From contig NZ_SIJL01000009.1 of assembly GCF_004307015.1 (NCBI RefSeq), positions 7,686 through 71,685 of the forward strand: DNA of 64,000 nt, read 5' to 3'. The DNA comes from Thermus thermamylovorans. Its GTDB lineage: Bacteria > Deinococcota > Deinococci > Deinococcales > Thermaceae. Under the pieces are notes generated by a model. It worked only from the letters and a program-made list of their open reading frames with translations, was not told the origin of the DNA and ran no database searches. The translations under genes and the position numbers were made by a program. This document shows, piece by piece, positions 1 through 12,245 of the stretch; position 1 is the first letter of the stretch, and the number at the start of each line of letters is the position of its first letter.

Positions 1-1
1 G

Positions 2-1566
<1,565 letters not shown>

Positions 1567-1661
1567 CGCCGCCTTGGCTTCGCCGGGGGAGGTGCCCTGG
1601 GGAGGGGATCGTTTACCGCCTGTTAACCTCCGGGGGGTAGCCTCCCCTCCGGAGGTGAACC

Positions 1662-2177
1662 GTGGGGCTGACGAGGATCTTCCCCGTAGGGGTAGGGCTG
1701 CTGTTCTTGGCTGCGTGTGGCCTTATCCCTGGTTTTGGAGGTCCTAAGGTGACGGGCGGGTTTCAGGGGGACTGGCAGGAGGTGGCCTCGGGCCTGAGGT
1801 TGGCCCTGGTGGGCCTGACCTCCGAGGGCCAATTGGACTACTCCAACCCGCTGGAGATCAAGGACCCGAGCCTCCTCCGGGGCTACTGGATGGAGCTTCC
1901 CCCCGTGGCCGCCGAGGGCAGCTACCAGGTGGTGGCTTACCGGGACGAGGACAACAACGGCCGCTTCAGCGGGGGAGATACGGTTCTGGGCGACACCTGC
2001 AGCCGGTACCTCCTCTACGCTAACGGCTCCGGGGACAAGCTCTACTGGGTGGGTACCCTGCGGCTTCTCCGGGTGCGCCACGGCTGGAACGGCTATGATG
2101 CCGCCCAGGAGGGCGAGCCCTACCAGGCCGCCCTTTACACCGGTTTTGATCTTTACCGCCAGGGGCAGTGCCCCTGA
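1662..2177 (+). CDS. Putative lipoprotein of unknown function
   Basis: 171 residues. The N-terminus has a basic start, a hydrophobic stretch and a lipobox LAAC (cysteine at residue 19), so the mature protein is probably lipid-anchored in the envelope. The rest contains a D-E-D-N-N-G segment, which resembles a short calcium-type acidic loop, and three more cysteines or cysteine-like positions late in the chain. No known enzyme motif was recognised. GTG start chosen because GGAGGTG lies at 1651-1657, five bases upstream; a TAGCCT hexamer just before it could be a -10. Stands alone, convergent with mqnC. Confidence 0.8.
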   Translation: MGLTRIFPVGVGLLFLAACGLIPGFGGPKVTGGFQGDWQEVASGLRLALVGLTSEGQLDYSNPLEIKDPSLLRGYWMELPPVAAEGSYQVVAYRDEDNNGRFSGGDTVLGDTCSRYLLYANGSGDKLYWVGTLRLLRVRHGWNGYDAAQEGEPYQAALYTGFDLYRQGQCP

Positions 2178-2183
2178 GGCCAT

Positions 2184-2218
2184 CCCACGCGGACCCCGTC
2201 CCCCTAGGGGTCCGTGGG
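2184..2218. terminator. Hairpin between convergent genes
   Basis: GGACCCC (2191-2197) pairs with GGGGTCC (2207-2213), extended by CCCAC/GTGGG with a two-base bulge. It sits between the 3' ends of the lipoprotein gene and mqnC and could terminate both. There is no T tract, which is common for Thermus hairpins. Confidence 0.5.
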
Positions 2219-2273
2219 AAGGGTGGCCGCCTCCTCCGCCTCGGTGAGGCGGGGGGTTCGGCGGAAAAGGGTG

Positions 2274-3416
2274 TTAGGCCAGGGGGAGTTCCACCGGCTC
2301 CTTCTCGGCCAGGATGGCCTCGGGGTCCGGGTAGCGCAGGATGCGGTAGAGGGGGTCCCGCTCCGCGGGGCGGAAGCCTGCGTCCACGATGTGGCGCACG
2401 ATCTGGCGCACCGTGGCGTGGGTGCGCCCATGCCCCCCTGCCGCCGAGACCACGTTCTCCTCCAGCATGGTGCTGCCGAAGTCGTCGGCCCCGTAGTAGA
2501 GGGCGGCCTGGGCCACCTTGAACCCCAGGGTGGGCCAGGAGGCCTGCAGGTGGGCAAGGTTGTCCAGGGCGAGCCGGGCCACGCTTAAGGTCCTCAGGTA
2601 CTCGTGGGCCGTGGCCCCCGGGGCCTTCCCCTTCAGGCGGGTGTGCTCCACCTGCAAGGTCCAAAGGGCAAAGGCGGCAAAGCCGTTGCCGTAGCGCTCG
2701 AGGGCCCGGTCCTGCTGGGCGCGGAGGCCCAGGAGGTGGGCTGTGCGCTCCCTGGGGCCTTCCCCGAAGCCGATCACCATGCTGGCCAGGGTGTAAAGCC
2801 CCAAGGACTGGGCGGCGTCCACGATGCGGTACCAGTCCGCCGTCCTTATGCGGGCCGGGGCCGCCCCTAGCCGCACCTCGTCCACCAGGATCTCCGCCCC
2901 CGCTCCCGGCATCCCGTCCAGGCCCGCCTCCTTGAGCCTCTCCAGGACCTCCTCCGCCCGGAGGCCGGTGAGCCGTTCCAGGCCCAGGATCTCCTCGGGG
3001 CTGAAAGCGTCGATGCGCAGGTCGGGGAAACGGCCCTTCAGGTAGCGCAGGAGGTCCAGGTACCATTCCAGAGGAAGCTCCGGGTTCACCCCCCCTTGCA
3101 TGAGGATGCGCCTCCCCCCCACCCGGTAGAGCTCCTCCACCTTCTGGGCGATGGCCTCGTAGGTGAGGGTGTAGGCGTCCTTCTGCCGCCTGGTGCGGTA
3201 GAAGGCGCAGAAGGCGCAGGCCACGGTGCAGACGTTGGTATAGTTGATGTTCCGGTCGATGAGGAAGGTCACCACCTCGGGGTCCGTCTTTTGTAGACGC
3301 ACCTCGTGGGCGGCGGCGGCCAGCTCGGGGAGGGGGAGGTGGAAGAGGGCCACCACCTCCGCCTCGGAAAGCCGCTCCCCCGCCACCGCCTTCTCCAGGA
3401 CGTCCATGGGCCCCAT
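2274..3416 (-). CDS. mqnC: Cyclic dehypoxanthinyl futalosine synthase (MqnC), radical SAM
   Basis: Radical SAM enzyme of the futalosine menaquinone pathway; it cyclises dehypoxanthine futalosine. The 4Fe-4S motif CxxxCxxC is at residues 63, 67 and 70, preceded by the MqnC-specific context FLIDRNINYTNVC. A later block, NVVSAAGG, is also characteristic and separates MqnC from its paralogue MqnE. Menaquinone is the electron carrier needed by the nitrate reductase encoded further along. Start at 3416 chosen because GGAAGGTG lies five bases upstream; the frame is open further upstream but without family similarity. Confidence 0.93.
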   Translation of the reverse strand: MGPMDVLEKAVAGERLSEAEVVALFHLPLPELAAAAHEVRLQKTDPEVVTFLIDRNINYTNVCTVACAFCAFYRTRRQKDAYTLTYEAIAQKVEELYRVGGRRILMQGGVNPELPLEWYLDLLRYLKGRFPDLRIDAFSPEEILGLERLTGLRAEEVLERLKEAGLDGMPGAGAEILVDEVRLGAAPARIRTADWYRIVDAAQSLGLYTLASMVIGFGEGPRERTAHLLGLRAQQDRALERYGNGFAAFALWTLQVEHTRLKGKAPGATAHEYLRTLSVARLALDNLAHLQASWPTLGFKVAQAALYYGADDFGSTMLEENVVSAAGGHGRTHATVRQIVRHIVDAGFRPAERDPLYRILRYPDPEAILAEKEPVELPLA

Positions 3417-3460
3417 CCTAGCACCTTCCAGGGGCCTTCGGGTGGGGCCTGGGCCACGGG

Positions 3461-3466
3461 TAGAAT
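3461..3466 (+). promoter_or_regulatory. -10 element TAGAAT of a leaderless promoter
   Basis: TAGAAT followed by six bases and then the ATG at 3473. This spacing puts the transcription start at or next to the A of ATG. The same layout recurs at many genes in the window. Confidence 0.65.
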
Positions 3467-3472
3467 GGGGGC

Positions 3473-3958
3473 ATGGAGCTGAAGCTGATCCCCATCGAGA
3501 AACCGGCAAACCTGAACGTCATCCTGGGCCAGGCCCACTTCATCAAGACGGTGGAGGACCTGCACGAGGCCCTGGTCACCGCGGTGCCGGGCATCCGGTT
3601 CGGCCTCGCCTTCTCCGAGGCCAGCGGTAAGCGCCTCATCCGCCGCTCGGGCACCGACCCCGAGCTCACCGAGCTGGCGGTGAAGAACCTCCTGAGCCTG
3701 GCGGCAGGGCACACCTTCCTCATCGTCTTGGGGGAGGGCTTCTACCCTATCAACGTCCTACACGCGGTGAAGGCTTGCCCCGAGGTGGTCAGGATCTTCG
3801 CCGCCACCGCCAACCCCCTCCAGGTGGTGGTGGCGGAGGAGGGGGAGCAGAGGGCCATCCTGGGGGTCATGGACGGCTACGGGCCCCTGGGGGTGGAGGA
3901 CGAGGCCGAGGTGGCCTGGCGCAAAGACCTTCTCCGCCGTTTCGGCTACAAACTTTAG
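3473..3958 (+). CDS. Adenosine-specific kinase family protein (PF04008-like)
   Basis: 161-residue cytoplasmic protein that matches, over its whole length, the small archaeal/thermophile family annotated as adenosine-specific kinase. Recognisable features are IPIEKPANLNVILGQAHFIK at the N-terminus and FAATANPLQVVVAE near the end. The biochemical role is poorly established; the family name rests on structural work on archaeal homologues. Start ATG is preceded by a -10 hexamer six bases upstream rather than a ribosome site. It stands as a single gene between mqnC and bcp. Confidence 0.8.
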   Translation: MELKLIPIEKPANLNVILGQAHFIKTVEDLHEALVTAVPGIRFGLAFSEASGKRLIRRSGTDPELTELAVKNLLSLAAGHTFLIVLGEGFYPINVLHAVKACPEVVRIFAATANPLQVVVAEEGEQRAILGVMDGYGPLGVEDEAEVAWRKDLLRRFGYKL

Positions 3959-4002
3959 CGCCCCCTTATCCCCGCTCCGGGGGCTTGGGGTAAGATGCCC
4001 TC

Positions 4003-5153
<1,151 letters not shown>

Positions 5154-5163
5154 TCGCCCCGTG

Positions 5164-5226
5164 GCGGCCCAGGCCAAGGGGGGCCGCAAAGGGGTTGGGG
5201 GGGTGTCCTTTTCCCAGGGGAAGGAC
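5164..5226 (+). terminator. Possible terminator hairpins after rpiA
   Basis: Two candidate stems: GCGGCCC (5164-5170) with GGGCCGC (5181-5187), and GTCCTT (5205-5210) with AAGGAC (5221-5226). Neither has a T tract. They fill the first part of the 196-base gap before metG. Confidence 0.35.
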
Positions 5227-5257
5227 CCCTCAGGGTGTGCCCCGGGCTCCCGGGTGT

Positions 5258-5263
5258 TAAGAT
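5258..5263 (+). promoter_or_regulatory. -10 element TAAGAT of the metG leader promoter
   Basis: TAAGAT ends seven bases before the ATG of an 8-codon leader frame (5271), the same spacing and hexamer as at bcp. A convincing -35 is not visible. It would start a transcript on the leader-peptide ATG, with metG itself beginning 79 bases downstream. Confidence 0.6.
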
Positions 5264-5270
5264 GTTGCCC

Positions 5271-5294
5271 ATGAAGGGCATGCCCCGGGGGTAG
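5271..5294 (+). CDS. Candidate metG leader peptide MKGMPRG
   Basis: Seven-residue frame ATG to TAG, with methionine codons at positions 1 and 4. It begins at the predicted start of a leaderless transcript and ends just before a pair of competing hairpins. A ribosome waiting for Met-tRNA at codon 4 would leave the arm starting at 5294 free; one that reaches the stop would cover it. This fits classical ribosome-mediated attenuation for a methionyl-tRNA synthetase gene. The frame is very short, so its translation is an inference from layout only. Confidence 0.5.
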   Translation: MKGMPRG

Positions 5295-5315
5295 GGCAGG
5301 GGGGCTTCCCCGCCC
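5294..5315 (+). promoter_or_regulatory. Alternative (antiterminator) hairpin in the metG leader
   Basis: GGGC (5294-5297) and GGGG (5299-5302) pair with GCCC (5312-5315) and CCCC (5308-5311), with one bulged A and a five-base loop. It uses up three bases (5313-5315) of the 5' arm of the terminator stem, so the two structures compete. Confidence 0.45.
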
Positions 5316-5338
5316 GGGGCGCATGCCCCGGGTTTTTT
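5313..5338 (+). terminator. Intrinsic terminator in the metG leader (attenuator)
   Basis: CCCGGGGC (5313-5320), tetraloop GCAT, GCCCCGGG (5325-5332), then TTTTTT (5333-5338). An 8-bp all-GC stem followed by six T is the most canonical Rho-independent terminator in the window. It lies immediately before the metG ribosome site AGGAGG (5339-5344), so it can only act as an attenuator of metG and not as the end of rpiA alone. Confidence 0.8.
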
Positions 5339-5340
5339 AG

Positions 5341-7230
<1,890 letters not shown>

Positions 7231-7242
7231 GGGGTAGGCGAG

Positions 7243-7270
7243 GGGGGGCCGGGGTAAGCCCCGGCCCCCC
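7243..7270. terminator. Bidirectional terminator hairpin between metG and ctpA
   Basis: A perfect 12-bp stem, GGGGGGCCGGGG (7243-7254) and CCCCGGCCCCCC (7259-7270), with loop TAAG. It is placed between two convergent genes. GGCTTTGG follows on the plus strand but there is no clear T run. Confidence 0.8.
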
Positions 7271-7284
7271 GGCTTTGGCGGGGG

Positions 7285-8607
7285 CTAGCGGACGCCCAGC
7301 TCCTCCAGGGCCCGCCGCAGGATGGCGTCGTTCTCCAGGTCCAAGACCGCCCGGCCCCGCTCCTCGGCCAGGGGGCGCTGGCGCTGGGGCTCGGCGTAGG
7401 TGAACTTCCCCTCCTCGTCGGCCCGAACCGTGACCGTGCGGCCGTTGAGGGTCACGGTGATCTCCGCCCCCGGCGGGGCCCCCGCTCCCTGGAAGGAGAA
7501 GGGGGTGGGGAAGCGGGTGTCCGGCACCTCGAGGTCCGGGGTCAGGCCCTCCCGGTTCAGGGCCCGCCGCTTGGGGGTGAGCCACTCGAAGGTCACCAGG
7601 GTGAGCTCCCCCCCGTTGGCCAGGGTGTAGGGGGTCTGGCCCACCCCCTTGCCGAAGGTGCGCTCCCCGATCACCTTGGCCCGGCCGTAGTCCTGGAGGG
7701 CCCCGGCCACGATCTCGCTGGCGGAGGCGGAGTTGCCGTTCACCAGGACCACCATGGGCCCGTCCCAGAGGGGCCTCCCCGAGGCCTCGCACCAGACCCG
7801 GGTGAGGTTCCGGGTGCGGGTGTAGACGATGGGGCCCTCCCGGAGGAAGGCGCTGGCCACGGCGCAGCCCTGGTCCAGGAGGCCGCCCCCGTTGTCCCGC
7901 AGGTCGAAGATGAGCTTGGTCACCCCCTGGGCCTTAAGCTCGTCGATGGCCCTTTTGAGCTGGTCCTCCACCCGGAAGTTGCCGAAGGTCTCCAGGGCGA
8001 TGTAGCCCACCTCGCCGATGCGCCCCGTGGAGACGGAGATGATCTCCACCCGCTCCCGCACCAGCTCGAAGACCAGGGGGGAGGGCACCCCTTCCCGGCG
8101 CACGGAGATGGTCACCTGGGTGCCCTCCCGCCCGCGGATCCGGGCCACCACCTCCTGGAGGGGGAGGCCGGTGACGTCCTCCCCGTCCACCTCCAGGATC
8201 ACGTCCCCCGCCCGCATCCCCGCCCGCTGGGCGGGCAGGCCTGGCATCACCCCGATGATCCGGGCCCCGGTGCCGTCGGGGTTGGCGGGGCTTAGGGTGG
8301 CCCCGATGCCGAAGAACTCCCCCCGGAGGTCCTCCTGGCGAAGGCTTGCCCTTTGGGGTGGGGAGTAGCTGGTGAAGGGGTCCTTCAGGGAGGAGATCAT
8401 GCCGCCGATGGCCCCTTCCAGAAGGGCGTTGAGCCTTTCCCGGGGCAGGGTTTCCAGGTAGTCCTGCTGCAGGCGTTGGTAGACCTCGAGGAGGGCCTGG
8501 CCGTTGGGGTTCTGCAGAAGGCTTTCCGCCTGGGGGCGGGGCAGTTGGGCGTACACCAGGGCCAAGAGCACGCCCAGCCCCGCGACGATCCACGCGCTTC
8601 GCTTCAT
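7285..8607 (-). CDS. ctpA: S41 C-terminal processing peptidase (CtpA/Prc family)
   Basis: 440-residue envelope serine protease that trims proteins from the C-terminus. An N-terminal hydrophobic helix (about residues 5-21) acts as signal or anchor. A PDZ domain follows at roughly 90-175 (GIGATLSP through SVRREG). The S41 catalytic core contains the serine in NSASASE and the lysine in FGKGVG, about 25 residues later. ATG 8607 is chosen over the GTG at 8619 because GGTGAGGGAG sits just upstream. A TATAGT hexamer (complement of 8630-8635) is the likely -10; the promoter region is shared with divergent ftsE. Confidence 0.92.
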   Translation of the reverse strand: MKRSAWIVAGLGVLLALVYAQLPRPQAESLLQNPNGQALLEVYQRLQQDYLETLPRERLNALLEGAIGGMISSLKDPFTSYSPPQRASLRQEDLRGEFFGIGATLSPANPDGTGARIIGVMPGLPAQRAGMRAGDVILEVDGEDVTGLPLQEVVARIRGREGTQVTISVRREGVPSPLVFELVRERVEIISVSTGRIGEVGYIALETFGNFRVEDQLKRAIDELKAQGVTKLIFDLRDNGGGLLDQGCAVASAFLREGPIVYTRTRNLTRVWCEASGRPLWDGPMVVLVNGNSASASEIVAGALQDYGRAKVIGERTFGKGVGQTPYTLANGGELTLVTFEWLTPKRRALNREGLTPDLEVPDTRFPTPFSFQGAGAPPGAEITVTLNGRTVTVRADEEGKFTYAEPQRQRPLAEERGRAVLDLENDAILRRALEELGVR

Positions 8608-8681
8608 CTTCTCCCTCACCTGACTTCTACTATAGCCCCCTTCCGTGAGAAACGAGCGTGGCCTGGCCCATGGGTACCCCG

Positions 8682-8687
8682 TATAGT
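8682..8687 (+). promoter_or_regulatory. -10 element TATAGT of leaderless ftsE promoter
   Basis: TATAGT, then GGGGGC, then ATG at 8694. The same six-base spacer sequence precedes the ftsX start on the other strand at 12119-12124. Confidence 0.7.
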
Positions 8688-8693
8688 GGGGGC

Positions 8694-9422
8694 ATGATCG
8701 CCTTCCACCGGGTGAGCCTGGAGTACCCCCGGACCGGGACCAAGGCCCTTTACCACGTGAACCTGGAGGTCAAAAAGGGGGAGTTCGTCTACGTGGTGGG
8801 CCACTCGGGGGCGGGGAAGTCCACCCTGCTTGCCCTCATCCTCAGGAGGCTCCTGCCCACCCAGGGGGCGGTCTACTTCGCCGGGCAGAACCTGAGGCAC
8901 CTCCGGGGGGACCAGGTGGCCTTCCACCGGCGCCGCATCGGCATGGTCTTCCAGGATCACCGCCTTCTCGCCGACATGACGGTGGAGGAGAACCTGGCTT
9001 TCGTCCTGGAGGTTCAGGGGGTCAGGCGCAAAGAATGGCCCGAGCGGATCGCCACCGCCCTGCGCCGGGTGGGGCTTTTCCACAAGAAGCGGGCCTTTCC
9101 CGAGGAGCTCTCCGTGGGGGAGGCCCAGCGGGTGGCCCTGGCCCGGGCCCTCCTCCTGGACCCCCCCGTGGTTCTGGCCGACGAGCCCACGGGCAACCTG
9201 GACCCGGGCAACGCCCTCTCCGTCCTGGAGATCCTCAAAGGGGCCCACGCCCGGGGGGCCACGGTGGTGGTGGCCACCCACAGCCGGGAGCTCCTGGAGG
9301 CCTACCCCGCCCGGGTGGTGGTCCTGAAGGCGGGGCAGGTGGTGCGGGACGAGCGCCCTGGGGAGGGTGGTAGCATAAGGGTAAGGGAAAGCCCTGACCG
9401 GGGCGGAAAGGAGGGCATGTGA
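8694..9422 (+). CDS. ftsE: Cell division ATP-binding protein FtsE
   Basis: 242-residue ABC ATPase that pairs with membrane protein FtsX at the division septum and drives the EnvC-type activator of cell-wall amidases. Walker A GHSGAGKST is at residues 36-44, the signature LSVGEAQRVALARALL and Walker B VVLADEPTGNLD follow, and the Q-loop is in MVFQDHRLL. The start is fixed by a leaderless promoter. ftsX is not downstream; hpf overlaps the 3' end by 4 bases and ftsX lies convergent about 2 kb away. Confidence 0.94.
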   Translation: MIAFHRVSLEYPRTGTKALYHVNLEVKKGEFVYVVGHSGAGKSTLLALILRRLLPTQGAVYFAGQNLRHLRGDQVAFHRRRIGMVFQDHRLLADMTVEENLAFVLEVQGVRRKEWPERIATALRRVGLFHKKRAFPEELSVGEAQRVALARALLLDPPVVLADEPTGNLDPGNALSVLEILKGAHARGATVVVATHSRELLEAYPARVVVLKAGQVVRDERPGEGGSIRVRESPDRGGKEGM

Positions 9423-9979
9423 ACGTCTACAAGCTCATCGGCCGTAACCTGGAGATCACCGACGCCATCCGGGACTACGTGGAGCGGAAGCTTTCCCGCC
9501 TGGACCGCTACCAGAACGGGGAGCTCATGGCCAAGGTGGTGCTCTCCTTGGCGGCGAGCCCCCACGTGGAGAAGAAGGCCAAGGCCGAGGTGCAGGTGGA
9601 CCTCCCCGGGGGGCTCGTGCGGGTGGAGGAGGAGGACCCTGACCTCTACGCCGCCATCGACCGCATGGTGGACCGGTTGGAGACCCAGCTCAAGCGCTAC
9701 CGGGAGCGCCGCTTCATCGGCAAGCGCCACTCCTACCAAGGCCCCCCGCCCCCGGAGGTGCGGGATCTGGAGGCCCTGCGCAAGCCCGAGGAGGAGGAGG
9801 GCCCCAGGATCGTGCGGGTCAAGCGCTTCGAGATGAAGCCCATGGACCCCGAGGAGGCTGCCTTCCAGATGGAGGCCCTGGGCCACGACTTCTTCGTCTT
9901 CCGGAACGCTCACACCGAGGAGATCAACGTCATCTACCGCCGCAAGGACGGGAACTACGGGCTGATCGAGCCCGCTTGA
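9419..9979 (+). CDS. hpf: Ribosome hibernation promoting factor, long form
   Basis: 186 residues. The N-terminal domain (1-110) has the HPF/YfiA fold that binds between ribosomal subunits and blocks the mRNA channel. The C-terminal domain (about 125-186) contains the dimerisation segment VRVKRFEMKPMDPEEA and the end FRNAHTEEINVIYRRKDG that joins two 70S ribosomes into 100S. Two-domain length marks it as the long form found in most bacteria outside the gamma-proteobacteria. GTG start overlaps the end of ftsE (ATGTGA), so the two are co-transcribed. Confidence 0.95.
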   Translation: MNVYKLIGRNLEITDAIRDYVERKLSRLDRYQNGELMAKVVLSLAASPHVEKKAKAEVQVDLPGGLVRVEEEDPDLYAAIDRMVDRLETQLKRYRERRFIGKRHSYQGPPPPEVRDLEALRKPEEEEGPRIVRVKRFEMKPMDPEEAAFQMEALGHDFFVFRNAHTEEINVIYRRKDGNYGLIEPA

Positions 9980-9990
9980 GGCCTTGGGGA

Positions 9991-10020
9991 CCCCTGCCGC
10001 AGGGAAAGCTGCGGCAGGGG
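9991..10020. terminator. Strong terminator hairpin after hpf
   Basis: CCCCTGCCGCAG (9991-10002) pairs perfectly with CTGCGGCAGGGG (10009-10020), loop GGAAAG, then CTTTAG. It separates hpf from the convergent envC-like gene. Confidence 0.88.
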
Positions 10021-10022
10021 CT

Positions 10023-11264
10023 TTAGTAGTAGGCCGCCGGGTCCACGAAGCGGGTCTCCAGGCCCACCCGCACCGCCACCCGGAACTCCAGCTCCTCCGG
10101 GCGGATGAGGAGGCCACCCCCCGTGTAGCCCAGAACCTGCCCCCGGCGCACCCCCTCCCCCTCCCCCACCAGGGGCTCCTGCAGGTTGGTGTAGACGGTG
10201 GCCAGGGTCTCCGTGTGCACCAGCATCACCGTGTAACCCAGGTTGGGGAGGTAGAGGATGCCGGCCACGTAGCCGTCGGCCGCCGCCTGTACCGGGCTCC
10301 CCGCCGCGGGGGCCTGGATCACCTGGAAGGGGCCTTCCTGCCCGTAAGGGATCAGGACCCGGCCCCCGGGAACGGGGAAGGCCAGGCGCCCCACGGCGGC
10401 GGGGAGGGGTGGGGGAGGGACCACCACCTGGGCCGGCCGGGCCGCGGCCTGGCGCCTCAGGGCCTCCTGCCGCCTTCTCTCCTCCTCCTGGCGCTGGAGC
10501 TCCAAAAGCCGCTGCCGTTCGGCCAGGATCCGGGCCTGAAGGGCCGCCAGGTTCCCCTGCAGGCGCTGCCTCTCCCCTAGGGCTTCCCGGAGGAGGGCGC
10601 GGGTGCCCTCCTCCTCCTGCCTCAGGGCCTCCAGGGTAGCGGTAAGCTCCTCCTGCCGCGCCTCCAGGCCCCTTTGCGCCCGGGCCAGGGCCTCCTCCCG
10701 GGCGGAGAGGTCGGCGAGGAGGAGGCCGAGGCGCTCCCGCTCGGCCCTCAGGGCCTGGAGGGTGGTCTGGATGGCCCGCACCACCTCCGCGTCCCGCCGG
10801 GAGATGTACCCCACCCACCGGGCCCGCACCGCCAGGTCGGTGAAGGACTGGGCCCGGAGGAGGGGTAGGTATCTTCCCGCCCGCTCCCGGTGGAGGCTTT
10901 GCATCAGGGCCTGCAGCCGATCCTTAAGGCTTTCCAGGTCCCTTTCCAGCCGGGCGATGCGCTCCTCCGTGCGCCGCACCTCCCCCTGCAGGCGGGCCAC
11001 CTCCCGCCTCAGGGCGGCCCGCTCCCCTTCCAGCCGGGCGATCTCCCCCTCGAGGCGGGTCTTCTCCGCCAGCAGGTTCTGCGTCCTTTGGGAGAGGCGG
11101 GCCAGCTCCCGGTTCAGGGCCTGGACCCTCGCCTCCATCTGCCGCTCCAGGGTCCGGGCCCGGGCCAGCTCCTCTTCCAGGGAGCGCACCCGCCGCTCCT
11201 GGGTGGCCACGTCCTGGGCCAGGGCCAGGAGGGGCAGGAGGAGAAGGGGCCAAAGCCACCGCAT
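10023..11264 (-). CDS. EnvC-like murein hydrolase activator (coiled coil plus degenerate LytM)
   Basis: 413 residues with a signal peptide MRWLWPLLLLPLLALAQ. Residues about 20-280 form a long coiled coil rich in E, R, L and A. The last 120 residues resemble an M23/LytM peptidase fold but lack the zinc ligands: the usual H-x-G-x-D is missing and the last motif H-x-H is replaced by E-F-R. This is the state expected of EnvC-type activators, which bind amidases rather than cut murein. The gene follows ftsX directly (TGATG overlap), so it should be the periplasmic partner of FtsEX. Confidence 0.85.
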   Translation of the reverse strand: MRWLWPLLLLPLLALAQDVATQERRVRSLEEELARARTLERQMEARVQALNRELARLSQRTQNLLAEKTRLEGEIARLEGERAALRREVARLQGEVRRTEERIARLERDLESLKDRLQALMQSLHRERAGRYLPLLRAQSFTDLAVRARWVGYISRRDAEVVRAIQTTLQALRAERERLGLLLADLSAREEALARAQRGLEARQEELTATLEALRQEEEGTRALLREALGERQRLQGNLAALQARILAERQRLLELQRQEEERRRQEALRRQAAARPAQVVVPPPPLPAAVGRLAFPVPGGRVLIPYGQEGPFQVIQAPAAGSPVQAAADGYVAGILYLPNLGYTVMLVHTETLATVYTNLQEPLVGEGEGVRRGQVLGYTGGGLLIRPEELEFRVAVRVGLETRFVDPAAYY

Positions 11265-12118
11265 CAGGCCTCCTTCAGGTGGGCCCGGCTGGCCATGAAG
11301 GCCCCCCCCGCGCCCAGGACCAGGGCCAGGAGGAGGACCACCCCCCCGGTGCGCAGGAGGTCGTCCTGGCCCAGGACGGGGAGGAAGGGGAGGAGGCCCT
11401 GGGCGGCCTGGGCCAGGGCCCGGTAGAGGAGCCCGCCGAAGAGGACGGCCAGAATCCCCGCCCCTAGGGTGAGGAGGACCCCCTCCAGCACGAAGGGGCC
11501 CTGGACGAACCGCCGCGTGGCGCCCACCAGGAGCATGATACCCAAAGCCTCCCTTCGGCTTTCCACGCTGAGCCGGATGGCCCCCATGACGCTGAAGAAG
11601 GTGTTGAGGAGGAGAAGCCCCACCAGAAGGCCCATGGCCACCCGGCTTCCCGCCATCACCTGTACCAGGCGTTCCGTAAGCTCCCCTCCGTACTCCACCC
11701 CCTCCACCCCGGGAAGCCGCCTCAGCCGTTCCGCCACCTCCCGCACCGCTTCCGGCTCGCTCAGCTTGAGCCTGAGGGTGTCGGGGAGGGGGTTTTCCAC
11801 CAGGTCGCGGGCCTCGGCCAGGTAGGGGTAGTCCAGGATCAGCTGGGCCAGGGCCTCCTCCTTGGGCTCCAGGCGCACCGCCCTGACCTCGGGCCAGTTC
11901 TGGACCTCGCCCAGGAGGGCTTCCACGTCGGCCTCCCTGGCCAGAAAGGCCGCCACCTCCAGCTCCCGCTCCAGGCCCTGCACCACCCGCTCCAGGTTCC
12001 AAAGGAGAAGGCCCAGGAAGTAGAGGAGGGCGAAGGAGACCAGGGCGGTGAAGAAGGTGGCGAGGCTAGAGGTGGGGTGGCGGAGGATCTGGCGCAGGGC
12101 CTCGCGGAGGGCGTACAC
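11264..12118 (-). CDS. ftsX: Cell division protein FtsX
   Basis: 284-residue membrane protein with one N-terminal transmembrane helix (about 20-45), an extracytoplasmic loop of roughly 120 residues, and three C-terminal helices. The segment GATRRFVQGPFVLEGVLLTLGAG is the typical FtsX cytoplasmic-loop region. It transmits FtsE ATPase cycles to the EnvC-like protein encoded next. The GTG at 12118 is chosen because TATGAT (complement of 12125-12130) lies six bases upstream with spacer GGGGGC, the same as at ftsE; the frame is open a little further upstream. Confidence 0.92.
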   Translation of the reverse strand: MYALREALRQILRHPTSSLATFFTALVSFALLYFLGLLLWNLERVVQGLERELEVAAFLAREADVEALLGEVQNWPEVRAVRLEPKEEALAQLILDYPYLAEARDLVENPLPDTLRLKLSEPEAVREVAERLRRLPGVEGVEYGGELTERLVQVMAGSRVAMGLLVGLLLLNTFFSVMGAIRLSVESRREALGIMLLVGATRRFVQGPFVLEGVLLTLGAGILAVLFGGLLYRALAQAAQGLLPFLPVLGQDDLLRTGGVVLLLALVLGAGGAFMASRAHLKEA

Positions 12119-12202
12119 GCCCCCATCATAGAGCCCTTTCCCTGAGAGAAGGCTTAGGTGCGCATCCACAGGGGAAAGAGCGCACCCGTAGCCCCTTCAG
12201 GG

Positions 12203-12223
12203 CCCCGTCGTGGCCTAACGGGG
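12203..12223 (-). terminator. Short inverted repeat after lctP
   Basis: CCCCGT (12203-12208) pairs with ACGGGG (12218-12223). The 5' half, GGCCCCGTCGTGGCC, is nearly the same as one arm of the hairpin after the SufT gene at 51792, so this may belong to a small family of terminator-like repeats. Confidence 0.4.
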
Positions 12224-12245
12224 TACCGAGCCCCCCTTCCGCCCC

